33,291 nt of DNA from Planctomycetota bacterium (lineage in GTDB: Bacteria > Planctomycetota > Phycisphaerae > Sedimentisphaerales > Anaerobacaceae). Below the pieces are notes generated by a model. The model had not been told where the DNA came from. It was given only the letters and a program-made list of their open reading frames with translations, and made no database searches. The position numbers and the translations under genes are program-made. Each line of letters starts with the position of its first letter. Within the stretch, counting starts at the first letter, position 1. Below are positions 14,660-22,843 of the stretch, piece by piece. The stretch is taken from positions 1 through 33,291 of the forward strand of contig DUZJ01000036.1 in assembly GCA_013349615.1 (NCBI GenBank). The letters are read 5' to 3'.

Positions 14660-17422
14660 TTACTTTTCTCCATACATATCATTCCACCATTGGGGCTGAC
14701 CTTTGAGCCAGCGATCGAACCAGGACAGGATAGACTTCATCCACAAAATGCGCTTGTTGTATTGTAGAATGTGGTGATTCTGTCCCTCGACCTGGAGAAG
14801 TTCCACTTCCTTACCGAGCAATTTAAGTGCAGTATAAAGCTGAATACTTTCGCCCGGGGGAACATTCGTATCTTTCATACCGTGCAGCAACAGCAAAGGT
14901 GTGTTAATCTTGTCGGCATGAAAAAGCGGGCTTTGCTCTACATAAATATCCTTTCGATTCCAGGGAAAGCTATTTGCAGCGGATACGGCACAATAGGCAT
15001 AACCCCAATATCCTTCTCCCCAGTGGCTGGAAATCGAGCTTATGCCTGCATGTGCGACCGCAGCGGCAAACATATCCGTTCTGGTTGCGAGCAGCATCGT
15101 CATGAAGCCGCCATAAGAAGCGCCAATACAGCCTACACGATTGGCATCTACAAATGAATGCGCCGCGAGAAACCGCTTCACACCATAGATTATTTCATCT
15201 GCCACTATGATTCCCCAGTCGTTGACATGTCGAGCCGAGAATTCCTGCCCGAATCCTGTTGCACCGCTGGGTTGCAGCACATACACCACGTAGCCCTGCG
15301 CCGCATAAAGGTTCTTCGGATAGCGCCCGCCAAAATCTCGAGTAGTAGGTGAAGTTCCTCCATAGTAGTAGACAATGCAGGGGTACTTTTTCTCCGGGTC
15401 AAAGTCGGGAGGATAATAGATGCGACCTTCAATCTCGACATCTTGTTTATTCAGAAAAGTCCATCGTTCAACTTTGCCAAAAACTACGTCTTCAAAATCC
15501 CTTTTGCCGGGCTCAAGCAAAAGGCGTGCTTGTTTCTTTTTCAAATCCATAACGTATGCCCTGGAAGGTATGGTTGCACTTGAACCGGTATAAACGGCAA
15601 TCGGTTTGTTTTCCGCAATATCCAGGCGACTCACCACTTCGACATCTGTATCAATTACCTTAAAGTGTCTTTTATCGAGGTCGTACCTGTATAGACGACG
15701 ATAGGAACGGTCGGTGGCCCGAAAGTAGATACACTTTTCAGTCTTACTCCAGATGGCCTGATTAATCTGGGGAGCGAAATCCCGGGTTATTGGGTCAACA
15801 GCCCTGGTGTCAACGTCGTAGATATATGCCTGTGTGTCGTAATCATTGGGAATCATTCCCTTGGGTACATTCTCCCCGATGTCGCCGAATGTAGATGGCC
15901 CTCCGGTCACCAATAATTTCTTACCGTCTGAAGACCATTGTGCGGAACTGGACCATTTATTCGTCCAGAGCGAATCCACCGCCAGGGTAGAAAGACTGAG
16001 GACGAAGAACTCCGTTTTCGAATAAGGCCGCTCTGTGTAATCCGGCCGGTATCGGGTGAACAGAACTTTGCTGCCGTCCGGGCTTATACCGTTGAGACTC
16101 GTGGACAAGATGCCGGCCGTCAAACGACGCCTTACTCCGTCAGGGACATTTACCAAATACAAAAAACTTCTGTCCCGCCAGTCAGGCTGCCTGTCCGTCA
16201 TACCTTTCAAAAGACGTACACCTGTTTTGCCGGGTTCAGGTTTTTCCGTTACACTATAAATAATGAAGGAGCCATCCGGCGCCCAGGAATGCCCACCCAT
16301 ATCCTTGATATTTTCAAGCAATGCAGTAGCGCTGCCCTGGTCAAGGTCCACAACCCAGAGTGTACGTCCCTCTTTTGCACTGCTCGTGTAAGAGAATTTT
16401 CTGCCTGCCGGTGCCCAGCGAATACCGGAAATGCTCATACCACCACGATAGGTCTGCAGCAGGCTGCCGTCTTCGACACGGCGTAATTCCAGCCACGACT
16501 CACTATCATCACTCGGTGGTAGAGAACGCCGCATACCCACCGCAACAATATCCCCATTGGGCGAAATCGAAACACTTGAGATTGTCGGAGCATCCAGAAG
16601 ATGTTTGATAGTCATACAATGCTCTGCAGAAGTGCCAATGTCAAGGGCATTTTCAGGACATTCTTTGTCCGGTTGCAGCGCAGCACGAATGTTCCAGGGC
16701 GCACGGTTGTTTGGGTCGCGCAAAGATTTGATGAGGAGAAGATGTCTTCCGGTTTCCAACTTAATCTCCTGGGAAACTTTACCCGGCTGGCCCGAAGCAT
16801 CTTCTTTGAGTTTGTCGGAACTTTCCTTGGAAGTAACCAGCTTGCCGTCCAAATAGATTCGAAACAGATGTGGACAGTCGATTTTTAGCTCAGCCTTTAT
16901 CCAGCGCCGGGCATAAAGATATGCCGCCAGGTAGGTGATTTCTGGCGTATTCGGCTCCGAGCTGCGGCAGCAGATAAAATCATTCGGACCTGCAACTACC
17001 AGCTTCCATTGTAATTCTAAACCAGGTTTCCACCTGAGCTTCTCGCCCTGTTTTGGCCGCCAGTTTTTGACATCCACTTGCACGAATTTCAAGAGGTCTT
17101 TGAGGACAAACGTCTTGCCATCTAAGTTTTTAACCTGACCGAATACCGGCAGTGGTTCAGGTATAGGGCCAATCTGCAGCCAGGACAAGATGGGGATTGA
17201 ATAGTTTGGGTCTTCTATTTCTTCGACCCTTCGACTGTGTTCAGGACAGGCTTTGCTCGGGACGCCTCTTGCTCCGTTAGAAATAACCTGGCGAGTGCGG
17301 CCCGCCCTCTCTCGGTGCGAACTTCTAACGAGGCTTGCCGAACAACCATTACTCACAAAGAGGAAAATCAATACAGAGATTGCGACGAAACAGCGTGTAA
17401 AGTGTGAAAAAGATGTCTTCAT
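14660..17422 (-). CDS. S9 prolyl-oligopeptidase-family lipoprotein
   Basis: A 920-residue peptidase, anchored outside the inner membrane by a lipoprotein signal (lipobox VSNGC, Cys27). Residues about 30-67 are encoded by dispersed repeats, including SKACPEHSRRVE (56-67). A domain of about 200 residues without a recognised family follows, with LFRIYLDGKLV and HLLLIKSL suggesting a PA14-like or beta-sandwich fold. Then comes a WD40/TolB-type propeller (about 270-640; repeats such as SISPNGDIVAVG, GISPDGSKVLF). The C-terminal hydrolase has Ser769 in GASYGGF, Asp851 in HGMKDTN and His883/884 in EGQNHHI. AAGGAG lies five bases before the ATG. It sits second in the four-gene peptidase/symporter run, 103 bases after the M2-like gene. 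Confidence 0.94.
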   Translation of the reverse strand: MKTSFSHFTRCFVAISVLIFLFVSNGCSASLVRSSHRERAGRTRQVISNGARGVPSKACPEHSRRVEEIEDPNYSIPILSWLQIGPIPEPLPVFGQVKNLDGKTFVLKDLLKFVQVDVKNWRPKQGEKLRWKPGLELQWKLVVAGPNDFICCRSSEPNTPEITYLAAYLYARRWIKAELKIDCPHLFRIYLDGKLVTSKESSDKLKEDASGQPGKVSQEIKLETGRHLLLIKSLRDPNNRAPWNIRAALQPDKECPENALDIGTSAEHCMTIKHLLDAPTISSVSISPNGDIVAVGMRRSLPPSDDSESWLELRRVEDGSLLQTYRGGMSISGIRWAPAGRKFSYTSSAKEGRTLWVVDLDQGSATALLENIKDMGGHSWAPDGSFIIYSVTEKPEPGKTGVRLLKGMTDRQPDWRDRSFLYLVNVPDGVRRRLTAGILSTSLNGISPDGSKVLFTRYRPDYTERPYSKTEFFVLSLSTLAVDSLWTNKWSSSAQWSSDGKKLLVTGGPSTFGDIGENVPKGMIPNDYDTQAYIYDVDTRAVDPITRDFAPQINQAIWSKTEKCIYFRATDRSYRRLYRYDLDKRHFKVIDTDVEVVSRLDIAENKPIAVYTGSSATIPSRAYVMDLKKKQARLLLEPGKRDFEDVVFGKVERWTFLNKQDVEIEGRIYYPPDFDPEKKYPCIVYYYGGTSPTTRDFGGRYPKNLYAAQGYVVYVLQPSGATGFGQEFSARHVNDWGIIVADEIIYGVKRFLAAHSFVDANRVGCIGASYGGFMTMLLATRTDMFAAAVAHAGISSISSHWGEGYWGYAYCAVSAANSFPWNRKDIYVEQSPLFHADKINTPLLLLHGMKDTNVPPGESIQLYTALKLLGKEVELLQVEGQNHHILQYNKRILWMKSILSWFDRWLKGQPQWWNDMYGEK
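17222..17257 (-). repeat. Dispersed repeat read in frame as SKACPEHSRRVE
   Basis: This segment of the S9 lipoprotein gene carries GCCTGTCCTGAACACAGTC and then GAAGG (17229-17252), an in-frame repeat that matches 10953-10976 at 18 of 24 bases. The encoded ACPEHSRR peptide is one I remember from many unrelated bacterial proteins as repeat-derived text; that recollection is unverified. Confidence 0.65.
17271..17334 (-). repeat. Inverted repeat with CGTTAGAA arms inside the S9 gene
   Basis: GCTCCGTTAGAAAT (17271-17284) and ACTTCTAACGAGGC (17321-17334) form imperfect arms (11 of 14 pairs) around a GC-rich centre. It encodes residues about 30-51 of the S9 lipoprotein, just after the lipobox. The same CGTTAGAA core forms the arms of the perfect hairpin at 17487-17524. 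Confidence 0.6.
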
Positions 17423-17486
17423 TTTTCTCCTTCACTTATATCGTAAGGCAGTCTGTCCTATCATTTGGGGGCCCTGCCGGCGCTCA

Positions 17487-17524
17487 CCCCGTTAGAAACT
17501 TTTGCCTCTTGGTTTCTAACGGGG
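17487..17524 (-). terminator. Perfect 13-bp hairpin between the M2-like and S9 genes
   Basis: CCCCGTTAGAAAC (17487-17499) and GTTTCTAACGGGG (17512-17524) pair without mismatch around a 12-base loop. It begins one base after the stop codon of the M2-like peptidase gene. No T-run follows, so it may be a repeat, an mRNA-stabilising stem or a leaky terminator rather than a classical terminator. The arms match the in-gene inverted repeat at 17271-17334. Confidence 0.5.
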
Positions 17525-17525
17525 C

Positions 17526-19205
17526 TCATTTGACAAACTGTTCGACAAAGTATTTCGGCGTTAGAGACTCTCCGGTTGCCCGTATAATCATTTTGTTCCA
17601 ATGATAAAGGTCTCCCGGCCCAAAAACCTTCTCTCGCAGATAATCTCCGAGCTTCGGCTGGCCTACATAACTGACGCCTTCATCCGATTCAAGCTTAAAT
17701 ACCTTGCGGACTATATGGTAATGCAGTTGGGAGGCAAGCAATTCGCCCAACATATAATTATGATAATAGCACGGTGCAGTGGTGAAATGAAGCTTTGAGG
17801 CCCAGCCTGCATCGACGGGCCCCGGAGGTCTTTTGACGAGCTGATACTTCTCAACCAGCTCCCACCACAAATTATTCAAATCCTGGTCGGGCTCGGCATA
17901 AAGCTGCTTTTCAAAATTGTACATAACCATCGCCCAGCGGGCAAAAAGCACCTGTTGAAACTGCAGATATTTTTCACTTACCTTTTTAATTTCTGCCCGT
18001 TCTTTCTCCGACAGGCCCAACATCTCCTGCATCCATGCACCGTTACGGCTTAATCTGCCGAAGAACATCGCAACCGCCTCGGTGGTGAAGCTGTGGGCTG
18101 GTTCTCTGAGCAGCCAGGGCTCTTTCCGGTCGTGGTATTTGCTGTAAACCGCGTGGCCCAATTCGTGCAGTATGGTCTCCATCCACCGTTCGGTATTTTG
18201 AAGGTTGCACAAAATGCGAACGTCACCGGCGCGGTCCACGTCTTCGCTAAAAGCGTGCGGATATTTGCCCTCGCGGTCATATAAATCGCTCCTGACAAGG
18301 ATATCATCCACAGGCAGGCCAACACCACCATAATATTTTTCCGCCAATTCCTTGACATCGTGATTCTTGTAGTAGAAGTCCAAATCCAGCTCATACACCA
18401 GGGGGGTCCTTTGAAAGAATGGGTCATGATAGTGCCAGGGCTTCAGTTCGTCGGGCGTGATGCCGTAACTGTCTGCCAGGATACGGTCTAATTCTTCCTT
18501 CATTCGAGCAAAGGGCTTATCGGTCAGTTCGCAAAGCTCGTCGAAGATGCGGTCCAGCTCTTCGGCGTCCTGCTCGCCCGTGACTATCGACATCTGATGA
18601 TAATTGTCAAAGCCGACCTTGCGGGCCGCCTGGTTGCGCAGCTTGACCAGCCGGATAAGGTCGTCCACAATCACATCGCCCACCTGCTTGCTGGCCCGCC
18701 AGGCCAATTCCCTTTTGCGACAATCCGTGCCGTCTGTCATAATTGTATAGATGTCACTCATCGTAACCTTCTCGCCGTCTATTGTGCCGCGAAAAGTATT
18801 GTACTTCTCCTGAATCTTCGTGTCCGAATCAACGAGTTTTTCCAGCAGGTCCGGCTCAATCTGGTTCTGCAGATAAGCGTAGTATAGCTTATCCAATTGT
18901 CGGGCGAGTCTTGTGTCCCTGACTTGTCCGGATTTTTTCATGCTTTTAAGGAAAGCATACTCCTGGGGATTACTGTAGATTCGACGAATCTCGAGCTGCA
19001 ACTTGCTGAGCTTATCATAATATTCTGATTTGCCGGTAGTTGAGGCGTCCCAATAAACGAGATTTGCCTGCGTTGTTATAGGTCCGACTTTTTCGATATG
19101 TGCTGCAATGAACTCTTCCAACTGTTTTTCCTTCCCGTTTGTCCCACAGCCAAACAGAACAAGGGGGACAGTAAACATAAGGACTGCAATTGACCTTTCT
19201 TTCAT
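17526..19205 (-). CDS. M2-like zinc metallopeptidase lipoprotein
   Basis: A 559-residue gluzincin resembling the angiotensin-converting-enzyme-type (M2) and oligoendopeptidase (M3) families; such enzymes cut dipeptides or short segments from peptides. The lipobox LFGC (Cys20) anchors it outside the inner membrane. Zinc ligands are His347 and His351 in HELGH, with Glu376 in TTEAVAMFFG as the likely third ligand. The late segment YYHNYMLGELLASQLHYHI resembles the M2 C-terminal helix. The rest is largely helical, with no other domain. GAGGAAG lies a few bases before the ATG. As the first gene of the minus-strand run to the Xaa-Pro aminopeptidase, it fits the role of first peptide cutter. M3 family membership is the main alternative. 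Confidence 0.87.
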   Translation of the reverse strand: MKERSIAVLMFTVPLVLFGCGTNGKEKQLEEFIAAHIEKVGPITTQANLVYWDASTTGKSEYYDKLSKLQLEIRRIYSNPQEYAFLKSMKKSGQVRDTRLARQLDKLYYAYLQNQIEPDLLEKLVDSDTKIQEKYNTFRGTIDGEKVTMSDIYTIMTDGTDCRKRELAWRASKQVGDVIVDDLIRLVKLRNQAARKVGFDNYHQMSIVTGEQDAEELDRIFDELCELTDKPFARMKEELDRILADSYGITPDELKPWHYHDPFFQRTPLVYELDLDFYYKNHDVKELAEKYYGGVGLPVDDILVRSDLYDREGKYPHAFSEDVDRAGDVRILCNLQNTERWMETILHELGHAVYSKYHDRKEPWLLREPAHSFTTEAVAMFFGRLSRNGAWMQEMLGLSEKERAEIKKVSEKYLQFQQVLFARWAMVMYNFEKQLYAEPDQDLNNLWWELVEKYQLVKRPPGPVDAGWASKLHFTTAPCYYHNYMLGELLASQLHYHIVRKVFKLESDEGVSYVGQPKLGDYLREKVFGPGDLYHWNKMIIRATGESLTPKYFVEQFVK

Positions 19206-19412
19206 GACTTCCTCTCGTTTTTAAGCATATTCACCCAAAATAAAATTAATTACTGACCTTCAGCAAAAAAAACAATTCTATATTAAGAACGACTTCATCA
19301 CCAGTAAAAATTATCTTTAAGCCTGTCCCAATCCGTCAAATGAAGTCTTATATCTTCAACAATTGTCGGTTAAACTTGTCGAAAAACTCTATCGCCGTTG
19401 GAGGGCAAAAAT

Positions 19413-19460
19413 ATGGATGCAAAAATCCTGGGGCGATTAAAAGAAACTTTTGTTCAATAA
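19413..19460 (+). CDS. Possible 15-residue micro-ORF
   Basis: MDAKILGRLKETFVQ is preceded by GGAGGG with seven bases before the ATG, the best-formed ribosome binding site of this intergenic region. It is on the strand opposite both neighbours. It may be a relic of a lost gene, a leader peptide or chance; no function can be given. Confidence 0.2.
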   Translation: MDAKILGRLKETFVQ

Positions 19461-19490
19461 AAAGAGTTGTTTATTGGTGAGGTAAATCCA

Positions 19491-19548
19491 GGTAGGGGCA
19501 GGCCCGCGTGCCTGTCCTCAGGGCAACCACAGGGGATTGCCCCCTACC
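19491..19548. repeat. 58-bp inverted-repeat element with GGTAGGGGCA ends
   Basis: GGTAGGGGCA (19491-19500) and TGCCCCCTACC (19538-19548) form terminal arms with one bulged base. Inside, GGGCAACC faces GGGGATTGCCC, giving a second stem sharing the right arm. It looks like a dispersed palindromic repeat unit. Confidence 0.65.
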
Positions 19549-19642
19549 CTCTCCCACACGACTTCCTTTGTCAGATGGCGACGACTGCCTTACCTTCAAC
19601 TATAATCGGGACACACTCGACAAAAAAGTGACTTAAAACCCA

Positions 19643-20821
19643 TTATGGACTGGCAGTACCTCCTCCACCGCCACCGCCGCCGCCGGCTATAGCAACTGTT
19701 CCGGCAGTTCCACCTGCAATGGCAGCAGCAGTCCCGACGCCCACACCCAGAAATGCCGGTGCAGCCGCTATATTCAGAGCACCAACGGCAGGAACGCCGG
19801 CGCCCAGCGAACCTACAGTACCGCCGGCAGTTGCGAACCCAGCACCTGATAATGTGCCAAAACTTTGCATCGAAACTGTGCGGGCCGCGGGCAGGCAAAC
19901 CGTAACAACAGGATTTAAGGCGCCTTCACAGGCTGTTGCCGCACATATATTGGCCATCTGGGCGGCGTTTAAGGCATCAGACCGGGCCCACTGAGGCAAA
20001 AGCGCCTCTTTAACAACCTTAAGACTTTTCCCGGCCAGTCCCACTTTTTGTACAAACTTCTCGAATTTTTTGCCCAAACCACCCAAATCAACCGATTCTC
20101 CCACCGCATTGGTCATATATGTTGCGACTTCGTGCCGGAGCTTTTCCTTGGGAGCATTGATATTTGTTGTTGCCTCGAAAATGGATATACTCAGGTAAAT
20201 ATCCTCAATTTCCGGGTCGAAAAGGTAAACAGTGCCAACCCTGGATTTAATCGAGCCTGTGCCCCCGCCTCTCTTTGGGGCCTTAACAACAAAAGGCTCA
20301 GACAAAGCCCTCACCGCTATCATTTCGCCAAATACTTTCGTCTCCACTCGTATCGCCGCCAAATTGAATTTCAACTCGTCAGGAAGCGATTTGCCCAGGA
20401 ACGACAGGTCGAAAGATTGCTTCCATGTTTTCCCAATATTTGCCCTTGTTACTTTCTTGAGAGACTTAACACATTTATTGTTTACCATTTCAAGAAGCGC
20501 CAAATCCCTGCCGGTCACTGATAATTGTCTGGTCTTTCTATCAAGAACAAATGAAAGTTCCCTGGGAGAAATAGAGTAGCGCACTTTATTATCACCCAAT
20601 GGCTGCTTCGTTACAGTAAACTGTGTTTCGGCCTCATTCCTATACTGGCCCTTGCCGGCATACTCTACGGTTGAAAGCATTTTGAAGTGCTGTACGCTTT
20701 CATTGTTCGCTGCCAAGCCGATCTTAGCAAACGGCAGCAACAACAACACGCTTAGCGCTATCATCAAACAAAATTTATGCACTGTCCAAAAACATTTTGT
20801 CTTGCTCTTTCTTGTGTTCAT
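19643..20821 (-). CDS. Exported protein of unknown function with Gly/Ala-rich tail
   Basis: I do not recognise this 392-residue protein. An N-terminal signal peptide is clear (basic start, then a hydrophobic run ending near GLAANNE at about residue 37). Residues about 40-280 are an ordinary soluble region with KRGGGTGSIKSRVG near 185-200. The last 90 residues are very rich in Gly, Ala and Val (GTAAAIAGGTAGTVAIAG, then nine Gly and TASP), with hydrophobic stretches that could insert into a membrane or form a sticky low-complexity tail. Four Cys lie around 295-315. The ATG at 20821 is seven bases after AGGAG. It stands alone, with long gaps on both sides. A surface or envelope role is likely but unproven. 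Confidence 0.75.
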   Translation of the reverse strand: MNTRKSKTKCFWTVHKFCLMIALSVLLLLPFAKIGLAANNESVQHFKMLSTVEYAGKGQYRNEAETQFTVTKQPLGDNKVRYSISPRELSFVLDRKTRQLSVTGRDLALLEMVNNKCVKSLKKVTRANIGKTWKQSFDLSFLGKSLPDELKFNLAAIRVETKVFGEMIAVRALSEPFVVKAPKRGGGTGSIKSRVGTVYLFDPEIEDIYLSISIFEATTNINAPKEKLRHEVATYMTNAVGESVDLGGLGKKFEKFVQKVGLAGKSLKVVKEALLPQWARSDALNAAQMANICAATACEGALNPVVTVCLPAARTVSMQSFGTLSGAGFATAGGTVGSLGAGVPAVGALNIAAAPAFLGVGVGTAAAIAGGTAGTVAIAGGGGGGGGGTASP

Positions 20822-21641
20822 ACCTGCACTCCTCTCAAATTTTCCATAACACTATGTTTACGTTAATTTACCCCAAACATCACTCTCCAAGTTAAAAACT
20901 TTTGCGTGCGATGTTCTAACTTTTTTCCTTTTTGCGCAACTATGCATTATAACTAAACTCCCCAAATTATCAAGGATTTTACCGTTTTTTTCACAAAATT
21001 TTTTAATTTTCTTGCATCAAATTTGTGCCAAAAACGTTGTTTTTGGGCTCAAAAGCCACTTTGAGCGCGCTGCCCTAATTTTTTTCCATTTCCTTCTCTT
21101 ACAAAAATCAACAGCAATCCACCGAAATCGACAACAACCACATCGAATTTGTGCACAATTCATTTGCGATATCCCTCAAATAATTGGACCAAACAGTAGC
21201 GCAAACAGGCGATTTTCTCGTCATATTTCCAGTAACGATTAGTCCTAAAATCCTTTCTTCAATTTGGGACAAGCTTTGCCCGATAACAAAGTCTATTCCC
21301 CGGATTACCCTTTTTTCGTCGAACTGTTTCGGTCTTTAGTTACATAGGCACGCGAGATAAAACCTTTACACGCCTACTCTTATTGATAACGGCACTTCAG
21401 AATTTGGACCTCTATACAATCCGGTACCAAATCGGGTCCTTCCGGAGATTAACTCGCAGTGAAAATTTGACGAACCAAACAGAGGCGTAAACAGGGGTAA
21501 TTGATGTGTCATGAGCAAAGCGGCACTTTGACGTTTGGGTCATAAAATCCACAGAAGCTGTAATGTTGAAGTGTTGAATTTGTTCACAGTGGTTTTGCTC
21601 CGCCAAAAACAGCGGCGGACAAGTTTGTCAGGAGGTTGGTC
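20822..21641. other. Divergent intergenic region, 820 bp, no credible gene
   Basis: AT-rich spacer between the minus-strand exported protein and the plus-strand archaemetzincin-like gene, so it should contain both promoters. A small perfect palindrome CCAAAAAC-GTT-GTTTTTGG is at 21028-21046, and ATCAAATTTGTGC (21017) recurs as ATCGAATTTGTGC (21142). No long frame here has a start signal or recognisable product. Confidence 0.6.
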
Positions 21642-22763
21642 ATGCGACACATCCGCTGGGCTGCGGGACTTCGTTACACAATCAACGCTGTGTTGTGTCT
21701 CGCTGTGTTGTGCACCGGATGTACAAAACAGAGCATCGATGCGAGAAGCCTGATTTTCTGGAAGCCGCACTTGCTGTACCTCCAGAGCTCGCCCTGCGAG
21801 AGACTCTACGTAGAGATAGATGCTGTGGCCGGTAGTGAACCAAACGAGGACATTATCGGGGCTTTACGTCAATGTCTATTGCAATATTGCGACAAGCCTG
21901 ATGGAGTTCGGATTGTTCGCAATATATCAATTCCTCTGGAGGACGCCCAGGCAACGAGGCCGGAGATATTGGCCCTTCGGTATATGGACGGGCCTGTCGA
22001 TTCGAAGCACGATGGCCGTACCGCTTATTTGTATGTGCTCTTTTACGATAGTTCACAACTATTGGCAAAGAGGTATCGCCAGGCGGTGAACCCTCATGCC
22101 AAACTACTTCCATACCCGGCAGCGATCTACATGGATACCAGATACATCAAAAAACATCATCTAAGTAAATACGAGGCGCAGTTATTGCTTCACGAGGTCG
22201 GGCATATTCTCGGTCTCACCTGGAGTCAAAAGCGAGGGGATGATTGGCATTGCCATTGCCGGGACAAATCATGTCTAATGTATGAAAGTTATAAAGTAAC
22301 TACATTGCCATTCCAGAGGGACCGACAAAAAGACTTCTGCAAGTTATGTAAAGCTGACCTTGAGGCGGCAAGGGCCGGCGAAACGGACCCAAGACTGAAG
22401 TTTTGCGGGCCGGTGATGGTACGGTCCGAGCAGAATTACCATGTTCTCTCGTTACCAGCCTTTGTTAAGTTACACTTCGGACCGTTGGAGCTGATAAAAT
22501 GGCAGGATGTGTTGGAGCAGGCACGAAATGAAACACCCAGGCGGGCGGCTCAACCGGACACGGTAGCGGTTATAATGGGTTCGGGCGATCCGGCAGACTT
22601 CGACGAGGCAACATCGCTGCGCCGTGCAATCGAGAACGCAGAAAGGGACCCTTGCCAGACAGTCCGCCTTGGAGTAAACATAATAAAAGAGCAATTTATG
22701 AGACAATCGGGCCACATTTCAGGCGCTGAACAAACAGTTTCAAAATGGTTGTATGGCCGATGA
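21642..22763 (+). CDS. Archaemetzincin-like zinc metallopeptidase lipoprotein
   Basis: A 373-residue putative zinc peptidase, exported and lipid-anchored (lipobox LCTGC, Cys27). The active-site region reads HEVGHILG (His184, Glu185, His188, Gly191), then HCRDKSCLM (His205, Cys206, Cys211, Met213), then CKLC (Cys233, Cys236). Apart from the gap before the third His, this is the archaemetzincin signature of HExxHxxG, H-C-x4-C-x-M and a distal CxxC. In known members the third His follows the Gly by three residues; here it is 14 (or 12, if His203 is used). A C-terminal extension of about 135 residues has no known domain. AGGAGG lies six bases before the ATG at 21642, which decides the start over a TTG two codons upstream. 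Substrate unknown. Confidence 0.8.
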   Translation: MRHIRWAAGLRYTINAVLCLAVLCTGCTKQSIDARSLIFWKPHLLYLQSSPCERLYVEIDAVAGSEPNEDIIGALRQCLLQYCDKPDGVRIVRNISIPLEDAQATRPEILALRYMDGPVDSKHDGRTAYLYVLFYDSSQLLAKRYRQAVNPHAKLLPYPAAIYMDTRYIKKHHLSKYEAQLLLHEVGHILGLTWSQKRGDDWHCHCRDKSCLMYESYKVTTLPFQRDRQKDFCKLCKADLEAARAGETDPRLKFCGPVMVRSEQNYHVLSLPAFVKLHFGPLELIKWQDVLEQARNETPRRAAQPDTVAVIMGSGDPADFDEATSLRRAIENAERDPCQTVRLGVNIIKEQFMRQSGHISGAEQTVSKWLYGR

Positions 22764-22772
22764 CATTAAGCA

Positions 22773-22810
22773 AGGCAGGCTGCTGCCTGTGTACCACGTT
22801 TACCTTTTTT
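22773..22810 (+). terminator. Weak hairpin followed by T-run after the archaemetzincin-like gene
   Basis: AGGCAG (22773-22778) pairs with CTGCCT (22783-22788) around GCTG, starting ten bases after the stop. A run of six T occurs 16 bases after the stem, further than usual. It may end transcription before the convergent enolase-superfamily gene. Confidence 0.3.
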
Positions 22811-22843
22811 GCTGGAAGCCGGCCCCCTGTCATATTGCGCTCA

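Larger units (their letters stand above)
19206..19642. other. Intergenic stretch between two minus-strand genes
   Basis: About 440 bases, AT-rich near the M2-like gene and repeat-bearing nearer the next gene. It contains a 15-codon open frame with a strong ribosome binding site at 19413-19460 and an inverted-repeat element at 19491-19548. The promoter of the M2-like gene should lie near its right-hand start, but no convincing hexamer pair was found. Confidence 0.6.

Noticed and set aside
21012-21242. 76-codon frame in the divergent intergenic region
   Set aside because: His/Ser/Asn-rich text from AT-rich DNA, without start signal, and covering the expected promoter area.
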